A stretch of DNA of 64,000 nucleotides from Sorghum bicolor (GCF_000003195.3 NC_012877.2:12317106-12381105), one strand, 5' to 3'. Shown: positions 35,263 to 50,790, counted from the first letter of the stretch. Notes: a model not told the origin generated them from the sequence alone. Numbers and translations are program-made.

Positions 35263-37645
35263 TGTTGCTTGTTTGCTTCGAGTAGAAGAAGCATGGTTCG
35301 TCAACAGTGAAGACTAGGAGGTAAGGACCCACAGTCGAAGCAGAAGTTGGAGATCAGAAGAAAGAAGCTAAAGAATTCTGAGCAGATATACACTGGGAAT
35401 TAAGGCAAGTGCAGGCACCCTTTGATCATATTGTTCGTATGAACTTTAAATTCATTTACTTTCCATTGCATGTGTCTTAATGCTGCAAACCCTAAGGACT
35501 CGACTAGCCCTTTACTACTATTCCTTGAATACCTAGGTTTATACATGGGTAGTTATGCTTAGCTGCTCTGCTCATCTATTCCATCTAATAAATGAAAGTA
35601 AATAATCTTGCCTAATGAATTCTTCAATGATGAATAATGTTTAAATGATGAACAAAGGTCACTTCGGTGATGGAGATGTTGCGGTGCTTGTGAGCATCGT
35701 GGTTTGTTGAGGAAAGGGGGAGCGAGTATTGTTGGTTGGCCCGGTTGCCGGGCGTACCCGACTCTCCTCTCCATAAGGACTTAGTCGTGGAGCGGCCCCC
35801 TGGGACATACAGTGCGGCTCCAAGCTATATGGCTCTCGCTTGACTAATTATCAGGACCTCTACTGGTAGGGTGTTACTTTCCGGGTAGGCGTAAGGAAGT
35901 AGCTTGGGTATTTATATTAAGAGGTCGGTCAGTTCGGGGTCCCATTGCTATTGGCACGGCTGCCGCGCGCCCCTGCCAAAACTTACGAGTGGCATCCTAT
36001 TAGTTGGACCCTGTGAAAGGTCTCGTAGTGAAACGCTGCCTGCTCACCTTGGTAGTCTTTTGGGGAGTCGCGACCCTGGGCGAATGGGAATCACGACTTG
36101 GAGTGAAAGTGCACACCTCTGCAGAGTGTAAAACTGATATATCAGCCGTGCTCACGGTCACGAGCGGCCCAGACCCTCACATGATGAGCAAATTGGAATC
36201 ACATGGAACTTGGAGGCGAAACATGGTTGAGGTTGCTACCTCGTGCTTTGGTGGAATGGTTATTCCGTGTTGGCAGGATTGCTATCCTGTGCTCTTAATT
36301 GGGATTGCTATCCCATGACCTTAATGGGGTTGCTACCCCGAGTTACTATCCGAGGTTGCTACCTCGGTGATCTTAATAATAATAGTAATTATAATGATGA
36401 CTAATAATATTGCTAATTAACCTCCATCTAAATAAGGGTTGGGATGCTCTACTCACAACTAGTAATAGGTTGTTTAATAATAAAGTTGTAATAAAAGTTT
36501 ACCAACTAAAAAGCTGACCTGCAGTTAAATAGTGTCAGCTTTTCCTTTGATTAAGCCTTGCATGTCATTATACTTTCCGCCTGTACTTGTTGAGTTCGAC
36601 ATGAGCTCACCCTTGCTATTTCCCCCACACCCCAGTGTGTAGTAAAGTGTTGCTCAGAAGAAGGACATAGATGCTATGGAGTTTTCTAGAAGCTTATCAG
36701 AATTGTTTGGCGTATGGAGCCCCCAGTCAACCGTACCTGAGAAGAATGGAGCCTAAGAAGTTTAGCTACTATTTCCGCGTACTCTGATGTTTGTAAGTGT
36801 TAACATAAATATGATTTCCTCTATATATAACATTGTTTCTGATATTACTATTCTTTGTTGTATGTGTGGACTTCGTGGGCACACATATGACGACTCTGGT
36901 CTTATTTTAAAAGCCAGGGTGTGACAACGTTTACGCTAGCAATGATTACTCTAAACTCTACCGGAAGAGATTAAAGTAAACTCATAAACCAAAGAACAAT
37001 AAGAACAAATAACTTACTAGAATTTAGAAGTTGAAATACTGAAGAATCCTAGGAGCAAGCCTCGGGTTAGGAGACTTGATCCCGCAGGTACAACCTCGGA
37101 GTAGACACCGACAGGCCGGGCTTCCTCCGATCTACACCTCCACTCTATCTCTCTCAATCTAGAAGAACTAATTCTAATCTCACATTGGATGCTAAGCCCT
37201 ATGAGGTTGGAACCCTAGAGGGACCTCTCTCTCTGAATCCTCTCTGGAAAAATATGCTAATGAATAATGGGATTGCCCTCCTCCAGAGGCCAGGGGGCTT
37301 GCTTATATAGCCCCTCCAAATGAACGTGGGCCGTCGGATCAAACCGACCTTAATCGCACAGTTTTCCTTAATCCTTTAGGTCGGTGGAGCATAATCCGCG
37401 AGGTGGAGCCTGATTGGCTGAGACACCTAGGCGGGCGCCCAAGGGGGAGGGCGGGCGCCCTGCCTCCGGGCCCGCTCGGCCTCCCGTTTGTTCTCGTGGC
37501 TTCTGGACTCTTCTAGATGATAGAAAATTACGCGGCACGTAATTCTGTCAGATAAAACCCTAAGTCTGGGTGTTAGTTGCATTTGGATCTTTTTCTTTAT
37601 TTATTTGATGATTATATTTGGTACTTAAGGACCGTCAACAGCCAT

Positions 37646-38847
37646 AATGTGGACAATGCCACCATGAATAATATTAGGAACATTTTTCCTGTCCCTGATT
37701 TACCTCCTAATACTATGCACCTTGGCCACCCTATTATTTTCAACCACAAAGACAAGAACCGTGCCTACCATTTCATTTACAACAAGTTCCTTGCCAAACT
37801 CACTACTGCCAAAGCTAATAAGCTTAACCATGCTGGCCGGCTTACTTATATTCAATTTGTGCTTTCTTCTATTCCTGTGTATTACATGTCCACTGTGCTT
37901 TTCTCCAACACTTTCATTCAGAAAATTAACTCTGTTTTAAGACATTTTTGGTGGGCACGTGTGCAAGATGATGATCCCACAAACCCTATTGCTCATAGGT
38001 CTTGGGATGACATCTGTCAATCCAAAGAAAATGAGGGGTTAGGAATTAGAGATTTGCACACGGTTAACAAAAGTCTTCTCATTCATACCGCTTATAATGT
38101 GGCTAACTCTAAAAACAAGTTCCTTTCTACAGTACTTAAAGCAAAATATTATCCCTACTCTTCCTTTTGGACAGCAAAGAGTACAGGAACCAAGTCTATA
38201 TTCTGGTCCTCTCTACAGCAGGTAAAAAATGAGGTCCTTGAGTTGACAATGTAACTCTACAAATCCATGCAGGTGATTCCTCCATTTGGTCCACGCGTTG
38301 GTGCCCCTGTTGGAAATCCATCCATAGCCACCTGCTGGACCCTACTACTACTAATCCTTTACCTGCCACAGTTTCTGATCTGTGGCTACCAAATACTCAC
38401 AATTGGAATATACCTTTATTGAACCATACTTTTGATAACCAAGCTGTTCAGGAAATCCGAAGCCTTAGCACAGTGCCTCAAGATACCCCAGACATTCGTA
38501 GATGGGTTCCCTCAAAGAATGGTATTTGTACTACTAAAAATATTTATAGATGCCTTGCAGCCCAAAATCAGGTGCAGCTACTCATTCAAGGATCGAGGAG
38601 CATCCTTCCTCAAGTTAGCCACATCATGACCAAGGTATGGAAAATAAAACAACTCCCCCCTATCATTAAAACCTTTACTTGGAGAATGATTAGAAGAGCT
38701 TTATCCACGGATGAAAGGGCATCTAGGTTCTCTGTCAACATTGATCCTTTCTGTGCCAGTTGTGGCCACGTTGAGGATGACGCCCACCTATTTTTCATTG
38801 TAATCTTCCTAGGGTGGTATGGTCTTCTTTCACGTCTTCCTTGAGAA
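37646..38847 (+). pseudogene. LINE post-RT region and zinc-binding RVT domain
   Basis: The 37646-38254 frame continues the RT thumb (YNKFLAKLTTAKANKLNHAGR, VLSSIPVYYMS, HFWWARVQDD, ENEGLGIRDLHTVNKSLL). After frame changes, 38419-38844 carries the zf-RVT domain: WKIKQLPPIIKTFTWRM and CASCGHVEDDAHLFF. This zinc-binding module sits between RT and RNase H in plant LINEs. Several stops break the frame. Confidence 0.8.
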
Positions 38848-39244
38848 CTGAATCTTTACCCCAAGAAGACGATAGAGTACACCTTATTCTTCAAACCATT
38901 ACTGCAAATAATATTACCAATGACTTGCTCTCCAAAATGCTAATTACATTGTGGTTTATATGGAAAGCAAGAAATGACTATCACTTCCACAGGAAGTCTT
39001 GGACACCCGTGCAGGTACACAATGCAGCTAATGCACTGTGGGAATGGACTAATGGTGACCAACTAGTGCCGCTACATGATCCGCCTCAACAGCAAAATCT
39101 GCAACCAGTAACTCTCCAACAAACCACTATAAGCAAACCTGATATCAATCAAGGCATTCACCTTCAACCTGACACTGCTGACACTTCGAACCGCCACAAT
39201 ACTACAGGTATAAACTTTTCCTTGCAACAGCTACTGAACCATCA

Positions 39245-39796
39245 ATGTTGCAAGGCTCTAGATGCTACTTCGATGCTTCCTTGCTGCCTGATAACATCAA
39301 TACTAATCCAAGGCAGGTAGGGATAGGCATCTTCATCATAAACTTGCAGGCTACTCCAACACAATACATCCACATCCAAGCTCGACTTCAGATGTGTACT
39401 TGTGTGCTCATGGCGGAATCAGCAGCCCTAGCGCTGGCTGCTTTGATGGTCAGCAGGCTCAACATCATGGAGTGCTCATTCCTATCTGATTGTGAGCAGT
39501 TGGTGCGCTTCATCAACTCCCTAGATCACTCCAATCCTCCTGACTGGAGAATAAAGCCTTTCACCCAGATCTTCAGTAATCTATATAGGGCCAGCTCTTC
39601 AAAACTCCTAAAAATTAGCAGAAACTTCAACTCCACAGCGGATGCCTTAGCACGTCAAGCTCTCAACTCTCAATCTATAGGTCTTCAGTCTGGGTGTTCT
39701 CATCAGCATGGCTTAGATCATTGCTTTATTTCTCAAGCTCTACATTCTGTAGACTTGCACAATGTACTTATACTTGCAGCGCGTTGCTGCCAATGA
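39245..39796 (+). pseudogene. LINE RNase H domain (RVT_3 type)
   Basis: YFDASLLPD, GIGIFI, LMAESAALALAALM, FLSDCEQLVRFIN and NFNSTADALARQA carry the D-E-D-type catalytic positions of plant RNase H domains appended to L1 ORF2. The frame is open to its end, about 30 bp before the poly(A). Confidence 0.8.
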
Positions 39797-39850
39797 ATAG
39801 AAATTTATGATTGCTGTAAAAAAAACGGAGTACAAAGGGACTTGTATATA

Positions 39851-39973
39851 CTCCATAAGTTTCAAATTATAAGTTGTTTTGACTTTTCCGGTACATCTAT
39901 TTCGATAATATATCTAGGTACATAGCAAAATGAATGTATAAAAAAACAAAATAACTTATAATTTCAAACAGTA
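39851..39973. mobile_element. Stowaway MITE, short and decayed
   Basis: CTCCATAAGTTTCAAATTATAAGTTG at the left is mirrored by aacttataatttcaaac at the right. This is the typical Stowaway terminus seen around TA targets. Confidence 0.55.
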
Positions 39974-41062
39974 TAACTATCTATCTATGGACTGAAACCT
40001 GCAGCAACCCATTCGTTCGCCTCCTTGAGAATCCGTGCTGCGCAAACTTGTTTGTTGGGAGTGTTAGGAAATAATATAATAACAGATCGAACACGAGACA
40101 TACATTTTATATGGAAAACCCTTACGAGAAAAAATCATGGGCGCCAACCGGCGATCTTCACTATATGATGAGAGTTTACATCTCTCTCTCTTAACTCTTC
40201 TCATACGACATCCAAGATGTATATGGATGGACTGACTGCAGTCAAATAGGGAAACAAATCCGCTAATAAACATAACCTGAACAACGGGCCCTCTAGGTAT
40301 TTTCATAGGACTCACGTTATAATTCGGATCATATTCTGGAGAGTGTTCCTTTAATTTCGTCGTGACAAACTGACTGCAATTAAATACGAAAACAAATCTG
40401 CTAATAAACATAACCCGAACCGCGGACTCCTCTAGACGTTCTCATAGGACTCACGTTATAATTTGGATCATATGAAAAATGCTCCTTTAATTTCGTCGTG
40501 AACACCCGGATTCCTTTTCCATCCAAAGTCTCCATGCAACAAGCATTACTTCGTCGGAGCCGCGTATGCAGATCCTTGTTCGGCACTATTTTCCTCTAGC
40601 GCGCAAAAGCCGCAAACAGGTGCCCCGAGGTTTCTCGAAGCTGATCACATACAGAGAGCGCAGTCATAAGATGGCTGCATCAGGTTGTGTTGATCTTCAT
40701 TGTCGCTTCCCCGTCCATAGCCTTCCATGGAGTGCCAGGCCAAGCCTGTTCATCTAGGTGGTAAACTATGATTAAAAGTACTGTTTGCTAATTTGTTATG
40801 ATAGAAAAACATCGTTGAATGGTTGATAGATTCGACAGATAAACTCAAGCAAACCCTCAGCAAACTCTGCAGGAGGAGGACGCAAAGTAGCAGCTGCCAT
40901 CAACTGATCAAACAATGAACTTGTCTGCCACCGTCTCATCGATGCTGACATCCTGAAGAGTCTCCCAGAGACGAAGGTAGTGACATAGGCCACCTGCTTG
41001 CGTGGACAGTGCCGGTAAGAACACATCGGCGTTGATGTAGAGCTAGAGGCTCATTCACTGTC
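39974..41062. other. intergenic, with a tandem duplication
   Basis: No gene recognised. 40070-40200 resembles a dispersed grass repeat (ggaaaaccctt, cgagaaaaaa). A MITE-like block with gatagaaaaacatcg lies near 40790-40850. The tandem duplication is listed separately. Confidence 0.4.
40232..40503. repeat. imperfect tandem duplication, 138-bp unit
   Basis: Unit 1 starts CTGACTGCAG at 40232 and unit 2 starts CTGACTGCAA at 40370. Both contain gctaataaacataacc, tcataggactcacgttata and tttaatttcgtcgtga. Divergence is roughly 15%, so it is not recent. Confidence 0.75.
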
Positions 41063-41070
41063 GATCCTGC

Positions 41071-42094
41071 TAGGGATGGAAACCGATCGAATTTACATGG
41101 AATCAGATCTAGATATTATCTTTTGTCATATTTCAATTCAAACTTGAATATAAATATGGATACTTTTGAATGCAAATGCAAAACGAATGTCTTGGATTCA
41201 TATTTCTATTCGAATATTTATTCATTTCAACTCAAAGTGTATATTGTTAAATTCAAAATACGTGAATAGAATTTTACTACTAACTTTACCAATAACCAAA
41301 GTGAAATAATATCAAAATACACTTCTAATGATATCTAATATCGATGTGAACTAAATTATAGTAGATAATATTTAATAAGATGATAGGTCAAGTAAAGAAA
41401 CTCAAATAAGAATGGTAGACAATAAGTAGCCATTTACTTTACTATTTTGTAATTACAGAATTCTTACATAAGTAGAGATTAAAGTATATGGGTTATAACA
41501 TAGACAAAAATAGCTCAACAGAATAATATAGTTATCAATAAATATTTAATAGTTAAATGTATCAATTAACAAATAATTACTTATATAATATTTATCATAT
41601 ATTTATAAATTATATAAAATAATTTACATAAGTAAATAATAAATAAAATTTCAAAATAATCTACAACAACAAATATATTAGGTTTAGGCTAAATTAGAAA
41701 ACTACTAATTATTATTTAAGTATCAGTACTAATACTAAAATTTATTTATAGATGTAATACTAAATAATTTTAATAGATGTACTCCTAAATAGTTTTAATT
41801 TATCATTAGTAATATTAAAAATTAAATAATTAGTCACATGAAGTCATGGAGAGAAAAATTTAAATAGTTTCATTATACCTTGTTCTTCACGGATACAGAT
41901 AAATGTTGGATATTCTACATTTTTATCGAATACGGATCTGGATTTAGATAGAATACTGAAAAACGAGTTCAGATATATCTATTTAGCATCCACAATAGAA
42001 AGAAATACGAATATTGGATATCTATATAAACATGTTTTAGCGGATACGAATGTCAGATAATAATTGGGATATCTATTTCTACGTTCCATCCATA
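41071..42094. mobile_element. hAT-type non-autonomous element, 1024 bp
   Basis: A perfect 8-bp TSD GATCCTGC (41063-41070, 42095-42102) flanks TAGGGATGGAAACC and inverted TATGGATGGAACG ends. The interior is very AT-rich with no transposase. The ends match a family common in grasses (tagggatggaaacgga). Confidence 0.8.
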
Positions 42095-42389
42095 GATCCT
42101 GCAATGGAAATTCTTTGGTAGCCCCTTGGCATGAAAATTCGGCGCCACACTTGTAGCCAAAACCCAAAATCTACACTGCAAATGCTGTGGCTGCCAAAGC
42201 TAAACAACGGACCAAACAACAGCAGTATATGTGGCCTCAGGTGCCCAAATCCACTCTGGTGAACGTTCACTACTTTTCAAATGAGCGATCACTTTTTTCA
42301 TGCTCTTCACTTTCACGCACACTCTCTGCACTACACTGGTTATGTCAACAAGCAGCTACGTCCCCCTTTCTCAATTTATTTTTCATTTT

Positions 42390-43054
42390 CTTTTTTTTGA
42401 TGAAACTGGAGGAACTTGAAAGCCCCTACAGGAATTTACTGGAATAAAAGCACAATTTTACAAAAGTAGCAGCCTGAAGCAAAAGACTCAAGAAACAAAA
42501 AAAGAAAAGAAGAAGATGAAGAAAGAAAGACAGATTACAATAGATTTTGAATCCATAAATCAAACTCTACGGAGTGTTTAGTCTTGACCCTTAAGGTAAG
42601 AATTTTCAGTTCTAGGGCAAAGACTGCTTTTGCTCTCGTGACATCTGGGGGAATTCCTTTGAAGATCCGATCATTTGTTATTGTCCAGATTGCCCAACAC
42701 ATCAAGATTACCAACATCATAAAGAAGTTTTGGTTGACCTGTTCCCTAATCTGTTCCACTGCTTGAAAAATGCTCACTTGATCATGAATGACAATCCCCA
42801 ATAAATCCCAGCACTGACTCGCGAATTGACAGCCTAGGAAAATGTGTTGAAGGGTCTCCTCTACTCCTGCTTGGCAGAGAACACAGCTATACGATTCCAG
42901 TTACATTCTTCTCCTTCTGAGGACATTCCTTGTACTCAACTTATCTTTCAAAAGGAGCCAAAAAAACACCTTGTGTTTTGATTGACACCTAGATTTCCAA
43001 ATCCAATTAAATGCTGCATGTATCTGGTTGTGCCCTTTAATGAATCTGTAAGCT
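42390..43054 (-). mobile_element. 5'-truncated LINE, zf-RVT tail
   Basis: On the minus strand, pieces FIKGHNQIHAAFNWIWKSRC, KVFFWLLLKDKLSTRN, CVLCQAGVEETLQHIFLGC and WAIWTITNDRIF are the zinc-binding RVT domain at the 3' end of plant LINEs. They end in a poly(A), seen as a T-run at 42391-42398. The rest of the element is missing, as usual for incomplete reverse transcription. Some stops are present. Confidence 0.75.
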
Positions 43055-43057
43055 TTA

Positions 43058-43804
43058 GAGCATCTCCAAGGGTTTTGCATTTTTTCTTTTGCAAAACAAG
43101 GAATTTGTCAAGTCTAAAATCAATATGCCAAACTCTAAAATTGAGTGTCTCCAATGGTTTGGCAAAATTGAGTTGGCAAAACTAAATAGTGGACCCAGTC
43201 GTTATTTTTTCACACACTTTTTTCTTCGCGTGCGCCGTCCAACCTTGGTCGCGCGTCTTTCTCCTGCGACTTCTTACGCCGCCGCCCATCACTTCCACAC
43301 TTTCGGCCAGATCGCCCTTTGGGAGACGTAGTACAGATGAAGGGGATCGCTGAAGGGGATCGAGACTGAAGGCCTTGAACTGGCGCTGAACGCCAGCGTG
43401 GGAGGAATGAAGGGCGGCCTTGAACTCATGATCATGGGAGGAACGAAGGGCCGGCGTGGGAGGAAGGAAGCAGCGCGATCCTGTCCAGTCAGTGGCGCGA
43501 CGAGTAGGGTTTCTCTTGCGATGGAGAGTCCTCGCGACGAGTAGGTTGTGTCGCACGGAAGTTTCCCAGGTCGCGCGCGAAGAGGAGTCGGGGGGAGGCG
43601 CGGTACACCAAGACTCGCGCAGGATGTGGGCCATCGGCGTTTGGCAAGTTGTCCTGGGTTTGGCAAAAATGCCAACTCTCCTCCCTCATTTGCCAACTTT
43701 GCCAAAATACAAAACTCAATTGCAAAACCATTGGATACCTTAATTTGAGCTTTTTGGCAAATAAGTCAAATGCAAACCTCAATTGCAAACCATTGGAGAT
43801 GCTC
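43058..43804. mobile_element. PIF/Harbinger-like element, 747 bp, GC-rich interior
   Basis: GAGCATCTCCAAGGGTTTTGCA at the left is mirrored by GAGCATCTCCAATGGTTTGCA at the right, with TTA TSDs (43055-43057, 43805-43807). Subterminal blocks repeat the gcaaaac/ccattgg motif in both orientations. The interior 43210-43640 is GC-rich with open frames but no transposase motif. Confidence 0.7.
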
Positions 43805-43807
43805 TTA

Positions 43808-44503
43808 GCAGCTTTGAAAGCTGCCCTTCATTTTCTTTTTTGTTTCTACTTTTTTCTTTGCCTTTTAATTTTTTATACACTAACCTATCTATTTGATATG
43901 ATTGTATATGATTCATATACTAGTTGTACACATATAATATAAAGTTGTGCACTATGTTTTAAATGATTGTGTATTTTTTTGTTATATATTTATTAGTTAT
44001 AGTACAAAGTTATTTTCTTACATAGTTTCCATATTTTCATTTAATATGTTATGATATTAATTTGTACATCTAAATTCTTGAATATAACTTATACATCTAA
44101 CTTTACTCTAAATTATTCATCTAGTTATATATCTAAGTTATACATAAAAGTTTTGTATATAAGTTTGTTTCACAAAATATTATTTATACATAAAAGTTAT
44201 GCGCGCGTATAACTTTGTCACTTAGTTAGTTATATGCATGAGTTATGTGCATAACTTTGTCACGTTGAAGATTACATTGAAGTTATGTGTATAAGTTATA
44301 TGTATAAGTTATACGTTGAAGTTTGTTCCACAAGTTATACGCAAAAAATATGAATATAACTTTATAACTTCCCAAAAAGAAAAACTAGATAATATTTTGT
44401 CCAAAAATGGAAAAACTTTCAAAAAAAGGAAAATTATGGATTTTTTTAATAAAAAAATAGAAAGTCACGAATTTGTCGGATCGTTCCTCAAATTTCTGTT
44501 CGC
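43808..44503. other. AT-rich intergenic DNA
   Basis: Strongly AT-rich with irregular repeats of an aagttatac-like motif. No gene or clear element. Confidence 0.4.
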
Positions 44504-44506
44504 TAA

Positions 44507-44647
44507 GGCTAGTTCAATTTTTTTTACAAAATAGACATTATAACATTTTCGTTGGTATTTGATAAATATATGCTGCAAGATTTGATGTAACGGAGAATCT
44601 ATTCTCCGAAAAATTTTATAAATTTTTTTGATAACTAAACAAGGCCT
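44507..44647 (+). mobile_element. internally deleted Tourist-like MITE
   Basis: The right end AACTAAACAAGGCC and flanking TAA on both sides (44504-44506, 44648-44650) identify the GGCCTTGTTTAGTT family. The left end reads GGCTAGTTCAA and much of the interior is lost. Confidence 0.5.
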
Positions 44648-44730
44648 AAATAGCGTGTGGCCGCCTCGGGTGTGCCGGTGGCGTGTAACCAAAGCACGCT
44701 AGAGGTCCGCAAAACTCAATCCCTGCAGCC

Positions 44731-44942
44731 GGCAGCCGGCCAAAACTTTTCGGTTTCAGAATCGTAGCACTTTCGTTTTTATTTGACAAATATTATCCAA
44801 TCATAGAGTAACTAGACTTAAAAGATTCATCTCGTGATTTACAGATAAACTATACAATTAGTTTTTATTTTTATCTATATTTAATGTTCCATGTATGTGT
44901 TGTAAGATTCGAGGTGACGGGAAATCTTGAAAAGATTTTGTT
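44731..44942 (+). mobile_element. Tourist-like MITE, left member of an inverted pair
   Basis: Family blocks gtagcactttcgtttttatttgac, cttaaaagattcatctcg, acaattagtttttattt and attcgaggtgacgggaaatcttga run in plus orientation. The outer ends are degraded. Confidence 0.65.
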
Positions 44943-45183
44943 CCTTGTTTAGTTCAGCCCAAAAACCAAAAAAATTTCAAGATTTCCCGTCACATCGAAT
45001 CTTGCGGCACATGCATGAAACATTAAATATAGACGAAAATAAAAACTAATTACACAGTTTACCTGTAAATCATGAGACGAATCTTTTGATCCTAGTTAGT
45101 CTATAATTAGATAATATTTGCCACAAACAAACGAAAGTGCTACAGTATAAAAATCCAAAAAGTTTTCGCATCTAAACAAGGCT
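44943..45183 (-). mobile_element. Tourist-like MITE, right member of an inverted pair
   Basis: The same family in reverse orientation directly abuts the previous copy (starts CCTTGTTTAGTTCAG, ends CTAAACAAGGC). Together they make a near-450-bp inverted repeat ending about 270 bp upstream of the reductase ATG. Confidence 0.75.
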
Positions 45184-45347
45184 TAATGGCAAGAGGAGAC
45201 GTCACGGCCCTCCCACCTTGTGTTACAGCAACTGCTCAACTGACAAGTCACTAGCTATTATTGGTACTGGTGGTACTGTACGCTCCACCTTACTAGTCAC
45301 CAGAAATAGCGCCTACTTCCGACTTTAGCCACATGCCCACATCCACA

Positions 45348-45359
45348 ATATATATATAG
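45348..45359 (+). promoter_or_regulatory. TATA box of the double-bond reductase gene
   Basis: AATATATATATAG lies about 100 bp before the ATG at 45455. A purine-rich 5' UTR follows. The MITE pair ends 165 bp further upstream. Confidence 0.6.
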
Positions 45360-45454
45360 TACCAACTCTGAAGACGACGTCGAATGAGCATAGGAGATTA
45401 GAGAGCCAGAGCACGGGGAGAGTCAAGAAAAAACGACCAAGGAAACGAGAAGCA

Positions 45455-49451
<3,997 letters not shown>

Positions 49452-49488
49452 AGCTTGGAGTTGTCGGTGCTCTTGTCCCACACTCTAC

Positions 49489-49762
49489 ATTGGCTATGAA
49501 AATGGTACGGATATTTTCTGACCGTATTTGAGATCGAATTTGTTTAGAAGGGTTTAGATTTGTTCGTATCCAAGTCCGAATATTCAATATCTCCGTATCC
49601 GAATACTTAAATCATATATTTATATTTTATGATGTCGACATCCAATCATATTTTATCCGACAGGATTGATAGTATCCGTATTCGAATTCGAAATTAATCA
49701 AAATTTCACAAATAAATGTGGTATTGGTGATATCCGTCTGTATCCGATCTATTTTCATCTCT
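49489..49762. mobile_element. hAT-like MITE 37 bp after the reductase stop codon
   Basis: ACTCTAC flanks both sides (49482-49488, 49763-49769; the eighth base differs). The ends share ATGAAAAT and CGGATA in inverted orientation, with interior gtatccg and ccgaata blocks like the 41071 element. It probably lies in the 3' UTR. Confidence 0.55.
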
Positions 49763-49769
49763 ACTCTAC

Positions 49770-50177
49770 GTGCACGTACGATGCATGGTTATGGATTTAA
49801 TTTTTGTCTCTCGCAGTTAAAAGAGTGTATTAATTATTATCTTCCTTTTCAAATATTAAAACGAAACAAAGTTTCATCCTATAATTAACTTCATACACAT
49901 TTCATTTCATGACTCATGTTGATGTGGTAATGGTGAGTTCCATCCCAATTCAAAAACTCAATTCTTATCTAGCTAGAGCACCTCCAAAAGTATTCCATAT
50001 CACTTTCCTATCCATATTTTTTTGGAAAAAAAGAAAAACTCATATCCAAGAGTATCTCATATCTCTTCTCCATCTATTGGCAATTGCCAAATAGGTAGGC
50101 ATTATGCGTAAAAATACGTGCAACCTGCCATCTTCTACATGTTTTTTTAAGGAAATCAGCAGGGAAGACCCCTACCT
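49770..50177. other. intergenic, nothing certain
   Basis: A half-MITE signature (agagcacctccaaaag near 49975) was seen without a partner end. No gene recognised. Confidence 0.35.
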
Positions 50178-50790
50178 ATTTTTTTTGTTTTTTCTATTAA
50201 ATGAAAGAATAGGAGCTGTACAAATTACAGGGCCTCCAGGGCCAAAAGAGAAATAAATCAGAAAAAAGAAAATGAAAAGGAGGAATAAAATTACATGAGA
50301 TTATCTCTCCAGAGTCTAAGCAGGAGGCTTTTCTCTTCTTTAGCTTTGGTGCAAACCAAGCCAATTTCCTCTTTGAACTGACGATTCCAGGTGGTGACGA
50401 AGGGTTGCTCATTGTCGAAGATGGTAGCATTTCTGATTCTCCATAGTATCCAACACACAGTTATGAGGATTTCTCTGAAGATGGAACTTCCAAACTCCCT
50501 TCTGGCAGTGATTATCATATCCAGCGGTGGTAGAGAGAGATCCCACTGTATGTCTATACTGTCCCAACATTCCTTGCTAAACGGGCTTTGGAAAAAAAGA
50601 TGATAACTTGTTTCTTCAAGGCTAGTGTTGCAGAGGGCACAGGTGTAATCGTCAAGATGCATATGCTTCCTTCTTAACATGTGTCTGGTATTCGGTCTGT
50701 CTCTTAGTAAGAGCCGAAAGAAAAACTTATGGTTGCCCAGGTTGCTGGATTTCCAGACCCAAGCATGTGCAAGGGTGTGGGAAAGAATAG
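50178..50790 (-). mobile_element. 5'-truncated LINE, zf-RVT tail
   Basis: The minus-strand frame 50291-50680 and its upstream extension show WKSSNLGNHKFFFRLLLRDR, CALCNTSLEETSYHLFF and CWILWRIRNATIF. This is the zinc-binding RVT domain of a plant LINE. A T-run at 50179-50186 marks the poly(A). It differs in sequence from the 42390 and 4473 LINEs. Confidence 0.75.

Larger units (their letters stand above)
32021..36926 (+). mobile_element. large solo LTR (about 3.9 kb without inserts), gypsy-type
   Basis: Begins TATAACACCCC (usual TG mutated to TA) and ends GGGTGTGACA, with TSD ACGTT (32016-32020, 36927-36931). The TGTAACACCCC...GTGTGACA end pair is common in long grass gypsy LTRs. No second LTR copy, PBS or coding domain is present. 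A TATATATA box lies at 32564-32571. Two DNA elements sit inside it (33302-33533 and 33718-34511). Degenerate repeats of a ttgctatcc-type unit occur at 36230-36370. Confidence 0.75.
31598..37640 (-). mobile_element. solo LTR (about 1.13 kb without insert), hosting a second solo LTR
   Basis: Ends TGTTGATATT...GGACCGTCAACA with TSD GCCAT (31593-31597, 37641-37645). Removing 32021-36926 and one ACGTT leaves one continuous sequence of about 1.13 kb without internal domain, PBS or second LTR, so it is a solo LTR left by LTR-LTR recombination. A minus-strand TATA box (CTATATAA at 37303-37310) suggests minus orientation. Superfamily is not certain; gypsy is likely from the ends. Confidence 0.8.
4473..39824 (+). 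mobile_element. plant L1-type LINE, split by two nested LTR insertions
   Basis: The element is bounded by the 10-bp direct repeat ACGGAGTACA at 4463-4472 and 39825-39834, and ends in a short poly(A) at 39818-39825. Without the insertions at 5515-29650 and 31598-37640 it is about 5.16 kb. In order it encodes an apurinic-like endonuclease, a reverse transcriptase, a zinc-binding RVT domain and a plant RNase H domain. No ORF1 (nucleic-acid chaperone with zinc knuckle) is visible; a Pro/Ser-rich leader precedes the endonuclease. Several frameshifts and stops show it was already dead or decaying. The matching TSDs confirm that the distant pieces belong together. Confidence 0.85.

Noticed and set aside
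36230..36370. Irregular ttgctatcc-type repeats, considered as a possible satellite
   Set aside because: Short, degenerate and confined to the solo LTR, where similar repeats are typical.
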